Source: an uncultured Lachnospiraceae bacterium (lineage in GTDB: Bacteria > Bacillota > Clostridia > Lachnospirales > Lachnospiraceae). From it: a DNA stretch of 64,000 nucleotides. The position numbers were made by a program, and so were the translations under genes. Location: assembly GCA_910589385.1 (NCBI GenBank), contig CAJUTU010000002.1, positions 62,001-126,000 of the forward strand, given 5' to 3'. The first letter of the stretch is position 1. Each line of letters starts with the position of its first letter. This document shows, in pieces, positions 26,530 to 35,279 of the stretch. A model generated the notes under the pieces. It ran no database searches. It was not told the origin of the DNA and saw only the letters and a list, made by a program, of their open reading frames with translations.

Positions 26530-27351
26530 ATGCTTGGAAACTGTATCAAAAATGTAAGGACCGCTGTACCGCTCGTACACAACATTACCAACTATGTGAC
26601 TGTCAACGATGTTGCAAATATCTTGCTTGCATGCGGCGGCAGTCCGATCATGTCCGATGAGCCGGAGGATGTGGAGGACATTACTTCAATCTGCGGCGGT
26701 TTAAATATCAATATCGGAACGCTGAACCAGCGGAGCATCGAAGGAATGTTCCGGGCAGGAAAAAAAGCCAATGAACTGGGACATATCCTGCTTTTAGATC
26801 CGGTAGGCGCAGGGGCCAGCGCGCTTCGGACCGGCACGGCGGTGAAGCTGATGGACGAGTTGAAATTTGACGCCGTCCGCGGGAATATTTCAGAAATCAA
26901 GACGCTGGCCTTGGGAAGTGGGACAACTCAGGGGGTAGATGCGGACGTTGCGGATGCGGTGACGGAAGAAAATCTGGAGGAGGCTGTTGCATTTGCAAAA
27001 GATTTTGCAAAAAAAGCAGGATGTATTGCTGCGATTACCGGAGCGATTGATCTGGTGAGCGACGGAGAGTCCTGCTATGTTATCCGGAATGGCCGTGCGG
27101 AAATGGGGAAGATCACAGGAACCGGATGCCAGCTTTCCGGCATAATGACGGCATTTCTTGTGGCAAATCCAAAGGAAAAGCTGCAGGCAGCAGCGGCAGC
27201 AGTGTGCGCAATGGGGCTGGCAGGAGAGCTTGCATGGGCGCGTATGCAGGATGGAGACGGAAATTCTGCCTACCGCAGCCGCATCATCGACGCAATTTAT
27301 AATATGGATGGAGACACATTAGAAAAAGGAGCAAAGTATGAAGTGCGGTAA
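26530..27351 (+). CDS. thiM: Hydroxyethylthiazole kinase
   Basis: A 273-residue ribokinase-fold kinase that phosphorylates 4-methyl-5-(2-hydroxyethyl)thiazole, the salvaged thiazole half of thiamine. Family segments are VPLVHNITNYVTVNDVANI, GGSPIMSDEPEDVEDI, LDPVGAGASALRT and the catalytic anion hole ITGTGCQLSGIMTAF with its Cys. The Met at 26530 follows AAAGGAGGAATTTTT; in-frame Met codons further upstream would lie inside the riboswitch terminator and are not used. It overlaps thiE by 14 bases. Confidence 0.95.
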   Translation: MLGNCIKNVRTAVPLVHNITNYVTVNDVANILLACGGSPIMSDEPEDVEDITSICGGLNINIGTLNQRSIEGMFRAGKKANELGHILLLDPVGAGASALRTGTAVKLMDELKFDAVRGNISEIKTLALGSGTTQGVDADVADAVTEENLEEAVAFAKDFAKKAGCIAAITGAIDLVSDGESCYVIRNGRAEMGKITGTGCQLSGIMTAFLVANPKEKLQAAAAAVCAMGLAGELAWARMQDGDGNSAYRSRIIDAIYNMDGDTLEKGAKYEVR

Positions 27352-27976
27352 AAAAGATTTGCTGCTCTATGCAGTGACAGATCGAAGCTGGCTGAATGGG
27401 GACACACTGTACCACCAGGTGGAGCAGGCGATCCAGGGTGGGGCTACCTTTGTCCAGTTAAGAGAAAAGGAGCTGGATGAAGGGGATTTTCTGGAAGAAG
27501 CAAGAGAAATCCAGAAGCTGTGCCAAAAATATCAGATTCCGTTTGTGATCAATGACAATGTACAGATTGCGGTGCAGATTGGTGCAGATGGCGTCCATGT
27601 AGGACAGAGTGACATGAAAGCCGGGGATGTACGGGAAAAACTAGGCCTGGACAAAATAATCGGAGTGTCCGCGCAGACAGTGGAACAGGCGCTGCTTGCT
27701 CAGAAGATGGGGGCAGACTATCTTGGAGTGGGAGCCGTATTTCACACGGGTTCCAAGGCGGATGCCGACAACGTGAGCCATGATACGCTGCGGGAGATCT
27801 GTGAGGCCGTGGAGATTCCGGTCATCGCCATTGGCGGTATCGGGGCAGGAAATGTGATGCAGCTTTCCGGCAGCGGGATCTGTGGGATTGCCGTGATCAG
27901 CGCCTTGTTCGCCCAGCCGGATATCAAGGCAGCGGCAAAAGAGTTAAAAGCATTGACTGAAAAAATGGTAAGGTAA
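27338..27976 (+). CDS. thiE: Thiamine-phosphate synthase
   Basis: A 212-residue TIM-barrel enzyme that joins HMP-pyrophosphate and thiazole phosphate to give thiamine phosphate. Signature segments are ATFVQLREKELDEGDF, PFVINDNVQIAVQIGADGVH, VGQSDM, DYLGVGAVFHTGSK and VIAIGGIGAGNV, with the phosphate- and pyrophosphate-binding residues of the family. It starts inside the end of thiM, so translation is coupled, and it is followed by thiD after ten bases. Confidence 0.95.
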   Translation: MKCGKKDLLLYAVTDRSWLNGDTLYHQVEQAIQGGATFVQLREKELDEGDFLEEAREIQKLCQKYQIPFVINDNVQIAVQIGADGVHVGQSDMKAGDVREKLGLDKIIGVSAQTVEQALLAQKMGADYLGVGAVFHTGSKADADNVSHDTLREICEAVEIPVIAIGGIGAGNVMQLSGSGICGIAVISALFAQPDIKAAAKELKALTEKMVR

Positions 27977-27986
27977 GGAGACGGAC

Positions 27987-28790
27987 ATGAAAACCGCATT
28001 AACAATCGCAGGAAGTGATTCCAGCGGAGGCGCAGGTATCCAGGCAGATATCAAGACCATGCTGGCAAACGGCGTGTATGCTATGAGCGCGGTCACAGCC
28101 CTGACTGCGCAGAACACAACAGGCGTCACAGGGATTATGGAAGTGGCTCCGGAATTTTTAGGAGAACAGTTGGACAATATATTTACGGACATCTTTCCAG
28201 ATGCAGTAAAAATCGGAATGGTATCCGCCAGTCCTTTGATTGTAGTGACCGCAGAGAAATTGAAACAGTATCAGGCGAAAAATATCGTTGTGGATCCGGT
28301 TATGGCAGCTACCAGCGGCGCAAAGCTGATTAATGACGCCGCGGTGATTTCGCTAAAGGAGCATCTTCTCCCGATTGCGGAGATACTGACCCCAAATATC
28401 CCGGAAATGGAAATTCTTTCCGGGATGCCGATCCGGACAAAGGCGGATATGCTCCGCGCGGCAAGGGCAGTCAGCGAAAGCTACTCCTGTGCGGTATTGT
28501 GCAAGGGCGGCCATCATCTGGATGATGCCGACGATCTTCTATACCAGAACGGTTCGTATCAATGGTTTTACGGAAAACGTATCGACAATCCGAACACCCA
28601 TGGCACCGGGTGCACTCTTTCCAGCGCGATTGCCTCGAATCTGGCAAAAGGATTCGGTCTGGCCAGGTCCGTAGAGCGGGCGAAAGCATATATTTCCGGC
28701 GCTCTTGGGGCTATGCTGGATCTTGGAAAAGGCAGCGGCCCTATGGATCATGGATTTGACCTGACGGGGGAATATTTAAGGGAAAGCTGA
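27987..28790 (+). CDS. thiD: HMP/HMP-phosphate kinase
   Basis: A 267-residue ribokinase-family kinase that converts hydroxymethylpyrimidine to its pyrophosphate in two steps. Visible are the substrate-binding TIAGSDSSGGAGIQADIKTM, the core VVDPVMAATSGAKL and the catalytic HGTGCTLSSAIASNLAKG. With thiM and thiE it makes a complete salvage route from free thiazole and pyrimidine. No thiC or thiazole synthesis genes are present, so at this locus the cell only salvages. Confidence 0.95.
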   Translation: MKTALTIAGSDSSGGAGIQADIKTMLANGVYAMSAVTALTAQNTTGVTGIMEVAPEFLGEQLDNIFTDIFPDAVKIGMVSASPLIVVTAEKLKQYQAKNIVVDPVMAATSGAKLINDAAVISLKEHLLPIAEILTPNIPEMEILSGMPIRTKADMLRAARAVSESYSCAVLCKGGHHLDDADDLLYQNGSYQWFYGKRIDNPNTHGTGCTLSSAIASNLAKGFGLARSVERAKAYISGALGAMLDLGKGSGPMDHGFDLTGEYLRES

Positions 28791-28802
28791 TGAGGCATAA
28801 AA

Positions 28803-28845
28803 CAGGTTATCGTTCACGGCCAGCCCGGCCGCGAACGGTAACCTG
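28803..28845. repeat. Intergenic palindrome, copy 4 (longest)
   Basis: CAGGTTATCGTTCACGGCC (28803-28821) faces GGCCGCGAACGGTAACCTG (28827-28845) with a five-base spacer. It is the best conserved copy, 12 bases after the thiD stop, and could act as a 3' stabilising hairpin. No T run follows. Confidence 0.8.
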
Positions 28846-28871
28846 AAATATTCTATTTCCATTCAAATCTA

Positions 28872-28930
28872 TTGACTTTTGGAAAAGAAATGCTTATAAT
28901 TAGAACAGATGTTATAGAACAATTGTTTTA
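28872..28930 (+). promoter_or_regulatory. Promoter and palindromic operator of the TetR-ABC operon
   Basis: TTGACT (28872-28877) and TATAAT (28895-28900) are 17 bases apart. TAGAACAATTGTTTTA (28915-28930) is a 16-base near-perfect palindrome over the transcription start region, well placed for autorepression by the TetR-family protein that follows. Confidence 0.65.
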
Positions 28931-28946
28931 GAAAGGATAAAACAGT

Positions 28947-29528
28947 ATGCCGCCAAAAGCAAAATTTACGAAAGAGCAGATTACAAAAGCAGCTTTAGAG
29001 ATTGTAAGGGCAGAAAATATGGAAAGCCTGACAGCGAGAGCGTTAGGGAAAAAACTTGGAAGTTCTGCCTGCCCAATTTTTACCGTATTTGAGAATATGG
29101 AAGAAGTACAAAATGCAGTGCTTGAAGCTGTTAGGGACGTTTACAAAGAATATGTCGAAAAAGGGCTGTCTGAGAGGCTTGCCTTTAAAGGCGTAGGAAC
29201 CCAGTATATTCTGTTTGCAATGAACGAGCCCAAATTATTTCAAATTCTTTTTATGAGTGAGCAGGCCGGATTGCCTGGCATTGGCAATGTACTGCCTATG
29301 ATTGATGAAAGCTATGATAAGATCCTTGCGTCCATTACCGACGGATACGGAATTGAAGTAAATGAAGCAGAAAAATTGTATCGGCATTTATGGATTTATA
29401 CACATGGGATCGCTTCTCTTTGTGCAACAAAGATGTGCTGTTTTACAGGCAGTGAAATAAGCGAAATGATAACAGAGGTTTTTATCAGCCTGCTCAATAA
29501 TATGAAAGAAGGAATGAAAGATGATTGA
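28947..29528 (+). CDS. TetR-family transcriptional regulator
   Basis: A 193-residue regulator. The N-terminal TetR helix-turn-helix is at about 8-55 (KEQITKAALEIVRAENMESL, TARALGKKLGSS), followed by an all-helical ligand domain with two Cys close to the end (SLCATKMCCF). It lies at the head of an operon with an ABC ATPase (8-base overlap) and a permease, so it probably represses that exporter and is released by its substrate. Confidence 0.88.
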   Translation: MPPKAKFTKEQITKAALEIVRAENMESLTARALGKKLGSSACPIFTVFENMEEVQNAVLEAVRDVYKEYVEKGLSERLAFKGVGTQYILFAMNEPKLFQILFMSEQAGLPGIGNVLPMIDESYDKILASITDGYGIEVNEAEKLYRHLWIYTHGIASLCATKMCCFTGSEISEMITEVFISLLNNMKEGMKDD

Positions 29529-30213
29529 GGTAAAAATGCTCAGTAAGTTTTATGGAAGCGGTGAAAGCCGTTTTCAAGTATTGAAAAACATCAGCCTTAA
29601 AATTGAGGAAGGGGATTTTGCGGTCATTTTAGGCGCTTCAGGTTCTGGAAAATCGACTTTGCTCAATGTAATGTCAGGGCTGGAACGCCCTGAAAACGGC
29701 CAGGTCATTTACAATGGGGAAGATATTACCACTTTTTCCGATCGCCAGTTGACGCAGTTCCGTAAGGAAAATATCGGATTTATTTTTCAACAGTATTATT
29801 TACTGCCTAACATGAACGTTGTGAAGAATGTAAAGATGGGAGCTGATCTGGCGGCAAACAAGGATTATAAAACAATGATTGAAGCGGTAGGGCTTAAAGA
29901 TAAACTTCAGAAATACCCAAGCGAACTTTCGGGCGGAGAACAGCAGCGGGTATCCGTCGCAAGGGCTCTGGCCAAAAAACCGAAATTCCTGTTTCTTGAT
30001 GAGCCGACAGGCGCCTTGGATGAACAGACCGGCAGGCAGGTTCTGGACTATATCTGCAAACTACAAAAGCAGTATGGTTTCACCATTGTGATGGTAACGC
30101 ATAATTTGAATATCGCAGAAATGGCTAAAACGGTTATTAAGATGAACAGCGGAAAAATCTCGGAAATCTGCACAAATGAATTTCCGAAAAACGCATATGA
30201 GATCGGATGGTGA
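29521..30213 (+). CDS. ABC transporter ATP-binding protein (MacB/LolD type)
   Basis: A 230-residue ATPase. Walker A is GASGSGKSTLLN at about 41-52, the Q-loop is FQQYYLLPNMNVVKN, the signature LSGGEQQRVSVARAL and Walker B FLFLDEPTGALDEQTG, with the H-loop VTHNLNIAE. This is the MacB/LolD-like family that pairs with FtsX-type permeases to export peptides, lipids or drugs. It overlaps the regulator gene by eight bases and precedes the permease. Confidence 0.92.
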   Translation: MIEVKMLSKFYGSGESRFQVLKNISLKIEEGDFAVILGASGSGKSTLLNVMSGLERPENGQVIYNGEDITTFSDRQLTQFRKENIGFIFQQYYLLPNMNVVKNVKMGADLAANKDYKTMIEAVGLKDKLQKYPSELSGGEQQRVSVARALAKKPKFLFLDEPTGALDEQTGRQVLDYICKLQKQYGFTIVMVTHNLNIAEMAKTVIKMNSGKISEICTNEFPKNAYEIGW

Positions 30214-30217
30214 GAAT

Positions 30218-31357
30218 ATGCTCATAGGAATAAAAGATATAACAAAGCTTATTGCAATCACGATTGTAACCTGCTGCGCGGTTTTTGTGTGCTCTTTGTT
30301 TTTGAACTATAACATCGATATAGCCGGGATAAAGGACGAAATAACGACATTCCAGGCAATGATCATGTATGACGCGCAGGTGGCAGGCGGGAAAGTTATA
30401 GTCGGAGTATCGGGCGGCTGTCTGGTCCTTACGACATTTATTATGCTGATTTTCTATGTAAAAAACTATATTGACAGCCACGGAAAAGAACTCGGCATCC
30501 TGAAAGCTCTGGGGTATTCCAATTTTCATATTGCAAGGAACTTTTGGGTATTCGGTATCAGTGTATTGATCGGTTCGGCTTTGGGATGCATCGGCGCTTA
30601 TGCATATATGCCGGCCTTTTATGAAGTGCAGAACAGCGAAGGGCTTCTTCCTCAAAAGTCGCCGCAGTTTCATTTTTCTCTTATTTTTTCCTTGCTTGTT
30701 TTTCCGGCAGCCTTTTTTATGCTTGTGGCTGTATTGTATGCTTTTTTTAAGATGAAAAGTCCTGTGATCGGCCTGCTTAAGGAAATGCAGAAAGTCCGGG
30801 TTACAAAAGGTAAAAAAGAAACAAAAGAACTTCTTTTTTTGACAGATTTAAAAAAGAGCACTTTAAGGAGCAGAAAAATTCTTGTGTTTTTTGTCGGCTT
30901 TTCTGCATTTTGCTTTTCTGCGATGACTCAAATGTCTATGTCAATGGACGATCTGGCGAGCGAGAGCTTTTCCTGGATGATGATTTCGATCGGACTCATT
31001 TTGGCATTTATGACGCTGTTAATGTCTTTGACAAGTGTGGTAAAGGCGAATACGAAGACAATTGCAATGATGAAAGTGTCCGGATATTCCGAGAAAGAAT
31101 GCAGCAGCTCCATTCTCGGAGGCTATCGTCCTGTTTCGTATATCGGTTTTGTGATTGGGACGGCATACCAGTATCTTTTGCTCAGGATCATGGTAGATGT
31201 TGTTTTTACCGGCCTTGAAAATATGCCTGAATATCGTTTTGACTATAAAGCGTTTGTGGTTTCTCTTGTGATGTTTGTTGTTTCATATGAACTTATAATC
31301 TGTTGCTATTCAAGAAAAATAGGGAAACAGTCTGTTAAAAGCATTATGCTCGAGTAA
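30218..31357 (+). CDS. FtsX-type ABC transporter permease
   Basis: A 379-residue membrane protein. After one N-terminal helix (KLIAITIVTCCAVFVCSLF) there is a short loop, then the first FtsX unit (about residues 75-190: SGGCLVLTTFIMLIFYVKNY, GKELGILKALGYSN) and a second at about 235-375 (MMISIGLILAFMTLLMSL ... KTIAMMKVSGYS). Both units carry the coupling-helix motif ELGxLKALGYS or its like. The start at 30218 is four bases after the ATPase stop; GGTGAGAAT precedes it. With only a small first loop it is shorter than MacB-type exporters and closer to bacitracin or lantibiotic ABC permeases. Confidence 0.85.
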   Translation: MLIGIKDITKLIAITIVTCCAVFVCSLFLNYNIDIAGIKDEITTFQAMIMYDAQVAGGKVIVGVSGGCLVLTTFIMLIFYVKNYIDSHGKELGILKALGYSNFHIARNFWVFGISVLIGSALGCIGAYAYMPAFYEVQNSEGLLPQKSPQFHFSLIFSLLVFPAAFFMLVAVLYAFFKMKSPVIGLLKEMQKVRVTKGKKETKELLFLTDLKKSTLRSRKILVFFVGFSAFCFSAMTQMSMSMDDLASESFSWMMISIGLILAFMTLLMSLTSVVKANTKTIAMMKVSGYSEKECSSSILGGYRPVSYIGFVIGTAYQYLLLRIMVDVVFTGLENMPEYRFDYKAFVVSLVMFVVSYELIICCYSRKIGKQSVKSIMLE

Positions 31358-31375
31358 CAGAGGAAAAATAGGTTT

Positions 31376-31507
31376 ATGAAAAAGATCTTTGACCCAAATG
31401 AGATCAAAGTCATTGACGGTATTTCTACATCTATTATCCCCTGCACCTTTTTGAGTGGATTCAATATGAGCGGTAAATTGATATTTTTCATAGGAAAAAA
31501 ATCGTAA
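31376..31507 (+). CDS. Possible 43-residue small protein
   Basis: ATG at 31376 follows CAGAGGAAAAATAGGTTT and opens a frame of 43 codons reading MKKIFDPNEIKVIDGISTSI and ending FFIGKKS. It lies 18 bases after the permease gene in the same direction. No family is recognised; it may be a tiny operon member, the start of a truncated gene, or chance. Base composition changes to AT-rich right after it. Confidence 0.3.
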   Translation: MKKIFDPNEIKVIDGISTSIIPCTFLSGFNMSGKLIFFIGKKS

Positions 31508-31634
31508 AAATACAAAAATTCATAGGAAAAACTGCGAAATATGCATTGAGTTCTCTGAGGACATATGGTAAATTATCTAAGAAAGCAATCATTACTCTAC
31601 TATGAATATAAATATATGAAGAAGGTGATGCATC

Positions 31635-32969
31635 TTGGAAAGAGACATTATGAAACAGCTCATCGAATGGAAAGAGTCTGCTGACAGAAAACCATTGCTT
31701 CTCACAGGGGTAAGACAATGCGGGAAAACATACATTTGCAAGGAATTCGGGGAAACCTATTTTGAAGATACTGCTTATTTTTATTTTGAGGGGAATAAAG
31801 GGCTGGCATCTGTATTTGACTATGATTTTAATATTGACAGAATTTTGGATGAGCTTGGAAATGTAATTCGTGGAAAAGAGATCATACCCGGAAAAACATT
31901 GGTGATTTTTGATGAGATACAGGCTTGCCCCAACGCAATCACATCTTTGAAATATTTCTGTGAAAATAAACGAAAGCTGCATTTGATCTGTGCAGGTTCT
32001 CTGCTGGGGGTATCGATTAAAAGAGACAATATATCATTTCCGGTTGGGAAAGTGGACAGACTTTTCATGTATCCGATGACATTTTCGGAATTTTTAAGGG
32101 CGGATGGAGGAAAAGCGATCTATGAGGGTGTGCAGAGATATGACATAGACCGTGAACTGCCCGAATTGTATACTATGGCTTTGAAGAAGGCGCTGAAGTA
32201 TTACTATATTGTAGGCGGAATGCCGGAAGTAGCGGCAAAATGGATAGAGACCCATAATTTTGAAAAAGTGGAAAAGCTCCAGGACAACATTTTGCTGGAT
32301 TACAGCAGTGATTTTGCAAAGCATGCGCCCAAAACGGATATTCCAAAACTTGGCTGGATATGGGATTCAATCCCTAAGCAGCTGGCAAAGGATAACCATA
32401 AGTTTGTATTCTCTCATGTCAAAGCCGGAAAACGTTCCAGTGAGTTGGAGGACGCGCTGGAATGGCTTGTGGACGCAGGAGTTGTACGCCGTCTGGAACT
32501 GGTGGAAAATCCCGAACTTCCTTTGTCGTTCTGTGCGGATGCGGCATTTTTTAAAGTGTATATGTCAGATGTAGGGCTGCTGCGCAGGAAATCCGGGGTT
32601 TCTTACAGGACGATTTTGGAGGATTCAGAACTGTATAAGAATTTTAAAGGCGCATTTACAGAGAACTTTGTGTTAAATGAATTCATTTCGCAAGGAATCC
32701 AGCCTTATTTTTGGCGGTCTGGAAATACTGCAGAACTGGATTTTTTGTTTGAATATGAGGACAGGATCATTCCTGTAGAGGCAAAGGCTGAGATCAACAC
32801 AAAAGCGAAGAGCTATCGGCAATATTGTAAAAAATACAATCCTTCCTTGGGATTCAAATTTTCCATGAAAAATATCGGAGATCATATGGTTGGAGATACA
32901 ATGACCTATAGCGTCCCACTATATTTGATCTGGATGGTGAAGCGTTATCTCCATCGGCCCATCCTTTAA
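31635..32969 (+). CDS. AAA-family ATPase with DUF4143 domain
   Basis: A 444-residue protein. The ATPase part has Walker A LTGVRQCGKTYICKEF (about 23-38), Walker B TLVIFDEIQACPNAI (about 95-109) and LICAGSLLGVSI sensor region; the C-terminal DUF4143 domain (about 220-420) contains FKVYMSDVGLLRRKSG, FTENFVLNEFISQG and the PD-(D/E)XK-like end ELDFLFEYEDRIIPVEAKAE. These proteins are common, lineage-specific and of unknown function; a nuclease-coupled ATPase role is inferred. The TTG at 31635 follows GAAGGTGATG and gives the normal family N-terminus. Its last 51 bases overlap the convergent AraC gene. Confidence 0.9.
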   Translation: MERDIMKQLIEWKESADRKPLLLTGVRQCGKTYICKEFGETYFEDTAYFYFEGNKGLASVFDYDFNIDRILDELGNVIRGKEIIPGKTLVIFDEIQACPNAITSLKYFCENKRKLHLICAGSLLGVSIKRDNISFPVGKVDRLFMYPMTFSEFLRADGGKAIYEGVQRYDIDRELPELYTMALKKALKYYYIVGGMPEVAAKWIETHNFEKVEKLQDNILLDYSSDFAKHAPKTDIPKLGWIWDSIPKQLAKDNHKFVFSHVKAGKRSSELEDALEWLVDAGVVRRLELVENPELPLSFCADAAFFKVYMSDVGLLRRKSGVSYRTILEDSELYKNFKGAFTENFVLNEFISQGIQPYFWRSGNTAELDFLFEYEDRIIPVEAKAEINTKAKSYRQYCKKYNPSLGFKFSMKNIGDHMVGDTMTYSVPLYLIWMVKRYLHRPIL

Positions 32970-33845
32970 ATCCTCTCTCATAAAAATTTCCCGGTATTCT
33001 TTCGGGGACATCCCAAATTCCTTTTTAAATGCCCTGAAAAAACTGGAATAATCCCGAAAACCGCACATGCTGCAGGCTTCTTGGATTGCCGTATGCCCAA
33101 GTATCGCATCCCGGCAGAGGATGAGCCTTTTTTTTGTGATGAACTGGTGTACTGAAAGCCCCAGATTTTCCTTAAACACATGTGCAATGTGATATTTGCT
33201 CACATAAAATTCTTTTGCAAGCCGGTCTAAGGAAAGTTCTTCTTCCAGATGCCCTTCGACGAATTGCAGCAGATTTTGATAGAGATTCCACTCTTCATGA
33301 GGCGTTTTCGGATGCTGCGATTCATATACGGTCCGGTTCAGATGCAGGATCAGGTCATTGACACAAAGGGCAATCTTTGCTTCTTTCCCAAAACGTTCCG
33401 AATGGATTTCCTCAATTAATTGAAAAATCTTTGCCTGTACTGTCTTAAAAGCAAGCAATTCATAATGAAAAATATAATTTTTTGTGACAGACACCTGCTG
33501 CATCAGATACATATAAACCGGAGATAACTGAAGAAGTCCGCTGCAATACTCCTGACTGATCCAGAATACAAATCTCCGATAAGAAGGCTCCGGGCCAAGG
33601 ACGGTAGCAAAGTGTGGGACACCGGGCGGAATCAGGATCATATCTCCGCTTTTTAACAAATGTTCCGTCCCCTGGATCTGTATAGAAACGTTGCCCTCCA
33701 GAAAAAAATAGAATTCATAATGTTCATGGGAATGGCTCTTCACATTGTAGGAATGGCTGCCGCTGTAATAGTATATCTCGAAGTCTTTCGACAACATATA
33801 CTGGCGTGGGCTGAATACGGTCTGTAAATCTTTTTTCAAAATCAT
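32919..33845 (-). CDS. AraC-family regulator with cupin domain, next to uxuAB
   Basis: A 308-residue regulator. The N-terminal cupin holds SHSHEHYEFYFFLEG and DMILIPPGVPHFA (about 35-85), typical of sugar-sensing AraC proteins; the C-terminal helix-turn-helix pair is at about 195-290 (LSLDRLAKEFYVSKYHIAHV, EACSMCGFRDYSSFFRAF). It is divergent from uxuA, so it probably activates hexuronate breakdown. Its 3' end overlaps the convergent ATPase gene by 51 bases. Confidence 0.9.
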   Translation of the reverse strand: MILKKDLQTVFSPRQYMLSKDFEIYYYSGSHSYNVKSHSHEHYEFYFFLEGNVSIQIQGTEHLLKSGDMILIPPGVPHFATVLGPEPSYRRFVFWISQEYCSGLLQLSPVYMYLMQQVSVTKNYIFHYELLAFKTVQAKIFQLIEEIHSERFGKEAKIALCVNDLILHLNRTVYESQHPKTPHEEWNLYQNLLQFVEGHLEEELSLDRLAKEFYVSKYHIAHVFKENLGLSVHQFITKKRLILCRDAILGHTAIQEACSMCGFRDYSSFFRAFKKEFGMSPKEYREIFMREDLKDGPMEITLHHPDQI

Positions 33846-33927
33846 GCTCCTTTTCCCGATTTTGCTATTCTGCTCTGCGCGATAAAATTGATAAAATGCT
33901 TTTAGTTCAGTTTAGCATGATACCGCA

Positions 33928-33987
33928 ATTTTTGCAATGTGCATAACAAGTATCTCAATTGGAAAACGTAAAGGGCGATTGTATAAT
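33928..33987 (+). promoter_or_regulatory. uxuA promoter with possible AraC site
   Basis: TTGGAA (33959-33964) and TATAAT (33982-33987) are 17 bases apart. Just upstream, CGCAATTTTTGCAATGTGCA (33929-33948) has repeated GCAA/TGCA units close to the helical repeat, resembling the motif upstream of the GH3 genes. It sits in the divergent region of the AraC gene, as expected for its site. Confidence 0.45.
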
Positions 33988-34098
33988 ATTTCCATCAGTT
34001 AGAAATTGCAGGAAAGTTAGACAATAAAAATGGTTATTTGGTTTCCGTGCAGTTTCCAAAACCAAAATACTTCAATTCTAAAGAGAGGAAGAAAGACT

Positions 34099-35172
34099 AT
34101 GGAAATGACATTGAGATGGTATGGGGCAGAATTTGACACGGTGACGTTAAAGCAGATCCGGCAGATCCCGGGAGTAACCGGAGTGATCACGACTCTGTAT
34201 GATACCGCGCCGGGGGAGGTGTGGAGCCGTGAAAGGATCCGTGCCCTGAAAGAGGAGGTGGAGTCGGCAGGGCTGAACCTGTCCGGAATCGAGAGCGTGA
34301 ATATTCATGACGCGATCAAAACCGGGGCGCCGGAGAGAGACCAGTATATTGCAAATTATATCGAGACATTGGAGAATCTTGGAAAAGAGGATATCCATCT
34401 GGTCTGCTATAACTTCATGCCGGTGTTTGACTGGACACGGACGGAGCTGGCCCGTGTCAGACCGGACGGTTCCACGGTGCTGGCATATACGCAGGAAGCC
34501 GTGGATGCCCTGGATCCGGAGAAGATGTTTGATTCCATTGCCGGAGACACAAACGGCACCGTCATGCCTGGATGGGAGCCGGAGCGTATGGCCAATGTAA
34601 AGCAGCTTTTTGAACTCTATCAGGATATTGATGATGAAAAATTATTTGCTAATCTGAAATATTTTCTGGAAAAGATCATGCCGGTATGTGATATCTATGA
34701 TATTAACATGGCAATCCATCCGGACGATCCGGCATGGAGCGTGTTCGGACTTCCGCGTATTATCATCAACAAAGCGAATATCCTCCGCATGATGAAAATG
34801 GTAGACAACCCACATAACGGTGTGACTTTCTGCTCCGGTTCTTATGGTACGAACCTGGAAAACGATCTGCCGGATATGATCCGTTCCTTGAAAGGCCGCA
34901 TTCATTTTGCACATGTCCGCAACCTGAAATTTATCACGCCTGCCAATTTTGAAGAGGCGGCGCATCTGTCCTCTGACGGAACCTTTGACATGTATGAGAT
35001 CATGAAAGCGCTGTATGAGATTGGATTTACAGGCCCTATCCGTCCAGACCATGGACGTATGATCTGGGACGAAGTGGCTATGCCGGGATATGGATTGTAT
35101 GACAGGGCGTTGGGGGCGACGTATCTGAACGGACTTTGGGAGGCTATTGATAAAGCGGCGAAGCGTTCATAA
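34099..35172 (+). CDS. uxuA: Mannonate dehydratase
   Basis: A 357-residue TIM-barrel enzyme that converts D-mannonate to 2-keto-3-deoxygluconate in glucuronate and fructuronate breakdown. It starts MEMTLRWYGAEFDTVTLKQI behind AGAGAGGAAGAAAGACT. Family segments include GIESVNIHDAIKTG, MAIHPDDPAWSVFGLPRI (metal-binding His and Asp) and FAHVRNLKF, ending with PIRPDHGRMIWDE. It pairs with uxuB 107 bases downstream; a GC hairpin lies between. Confidence 0.95.
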   Translation: MEMTLRWYGAEFDTVTLKQIRQIPGVTGVITTLYDTAPGEVWSRERIRALKEEVESAGLNLSGIESVNIHDAIKTGAPERDQYIANYIETLENLGKEDIHLVCYNFMPVFDWTRTELARVRPDGSTVLAYTQEAVDALDPEKMFDSIAGDTNGTVMPGWEPERMANVKQLFELYQDIDDEKLFANLKYFLEKIMPVCDIYDINMAIHPDDPAWSVFGLPRIIINKANILRMMKMVDNPHNGVTFCSGSYGTNLENDLPDMIRSLKGRIHFAHVRNLKFITPANFEEAAHLSSDGTFDMYEIMKALYEIGFTGPIRPDHGRMIWDEVAMPGYGLYDRALGATYLNGLWEAIDKAAKRS

Positions 35173-35225
35173 ATCAGAAAATTGAAACCCATTACATAAA
35201 GGCTGAGAGCGTTCGTAAAAAGAAA

Positions 35226-35261
35226 GCCCGGCATCTTGGGCGAGCGGCCCTTGCCGGGCAG
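35226..35261 (+). promoter_or_regulatory. Intercistronic hairpin between uxuA and uxuB
   Basis: GCCCGGCA (35226-35233) pairs with TGCCGGGC (35253-35260), with an inner GGGC/GCCC-like stem. No T run follows, so it more likely protects the uxuA mRNA end or separates expression levels than terminates. Confidence 0.5.
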
Positions 35262-35279
35262 AAAAGGAGAAAACAGAAC

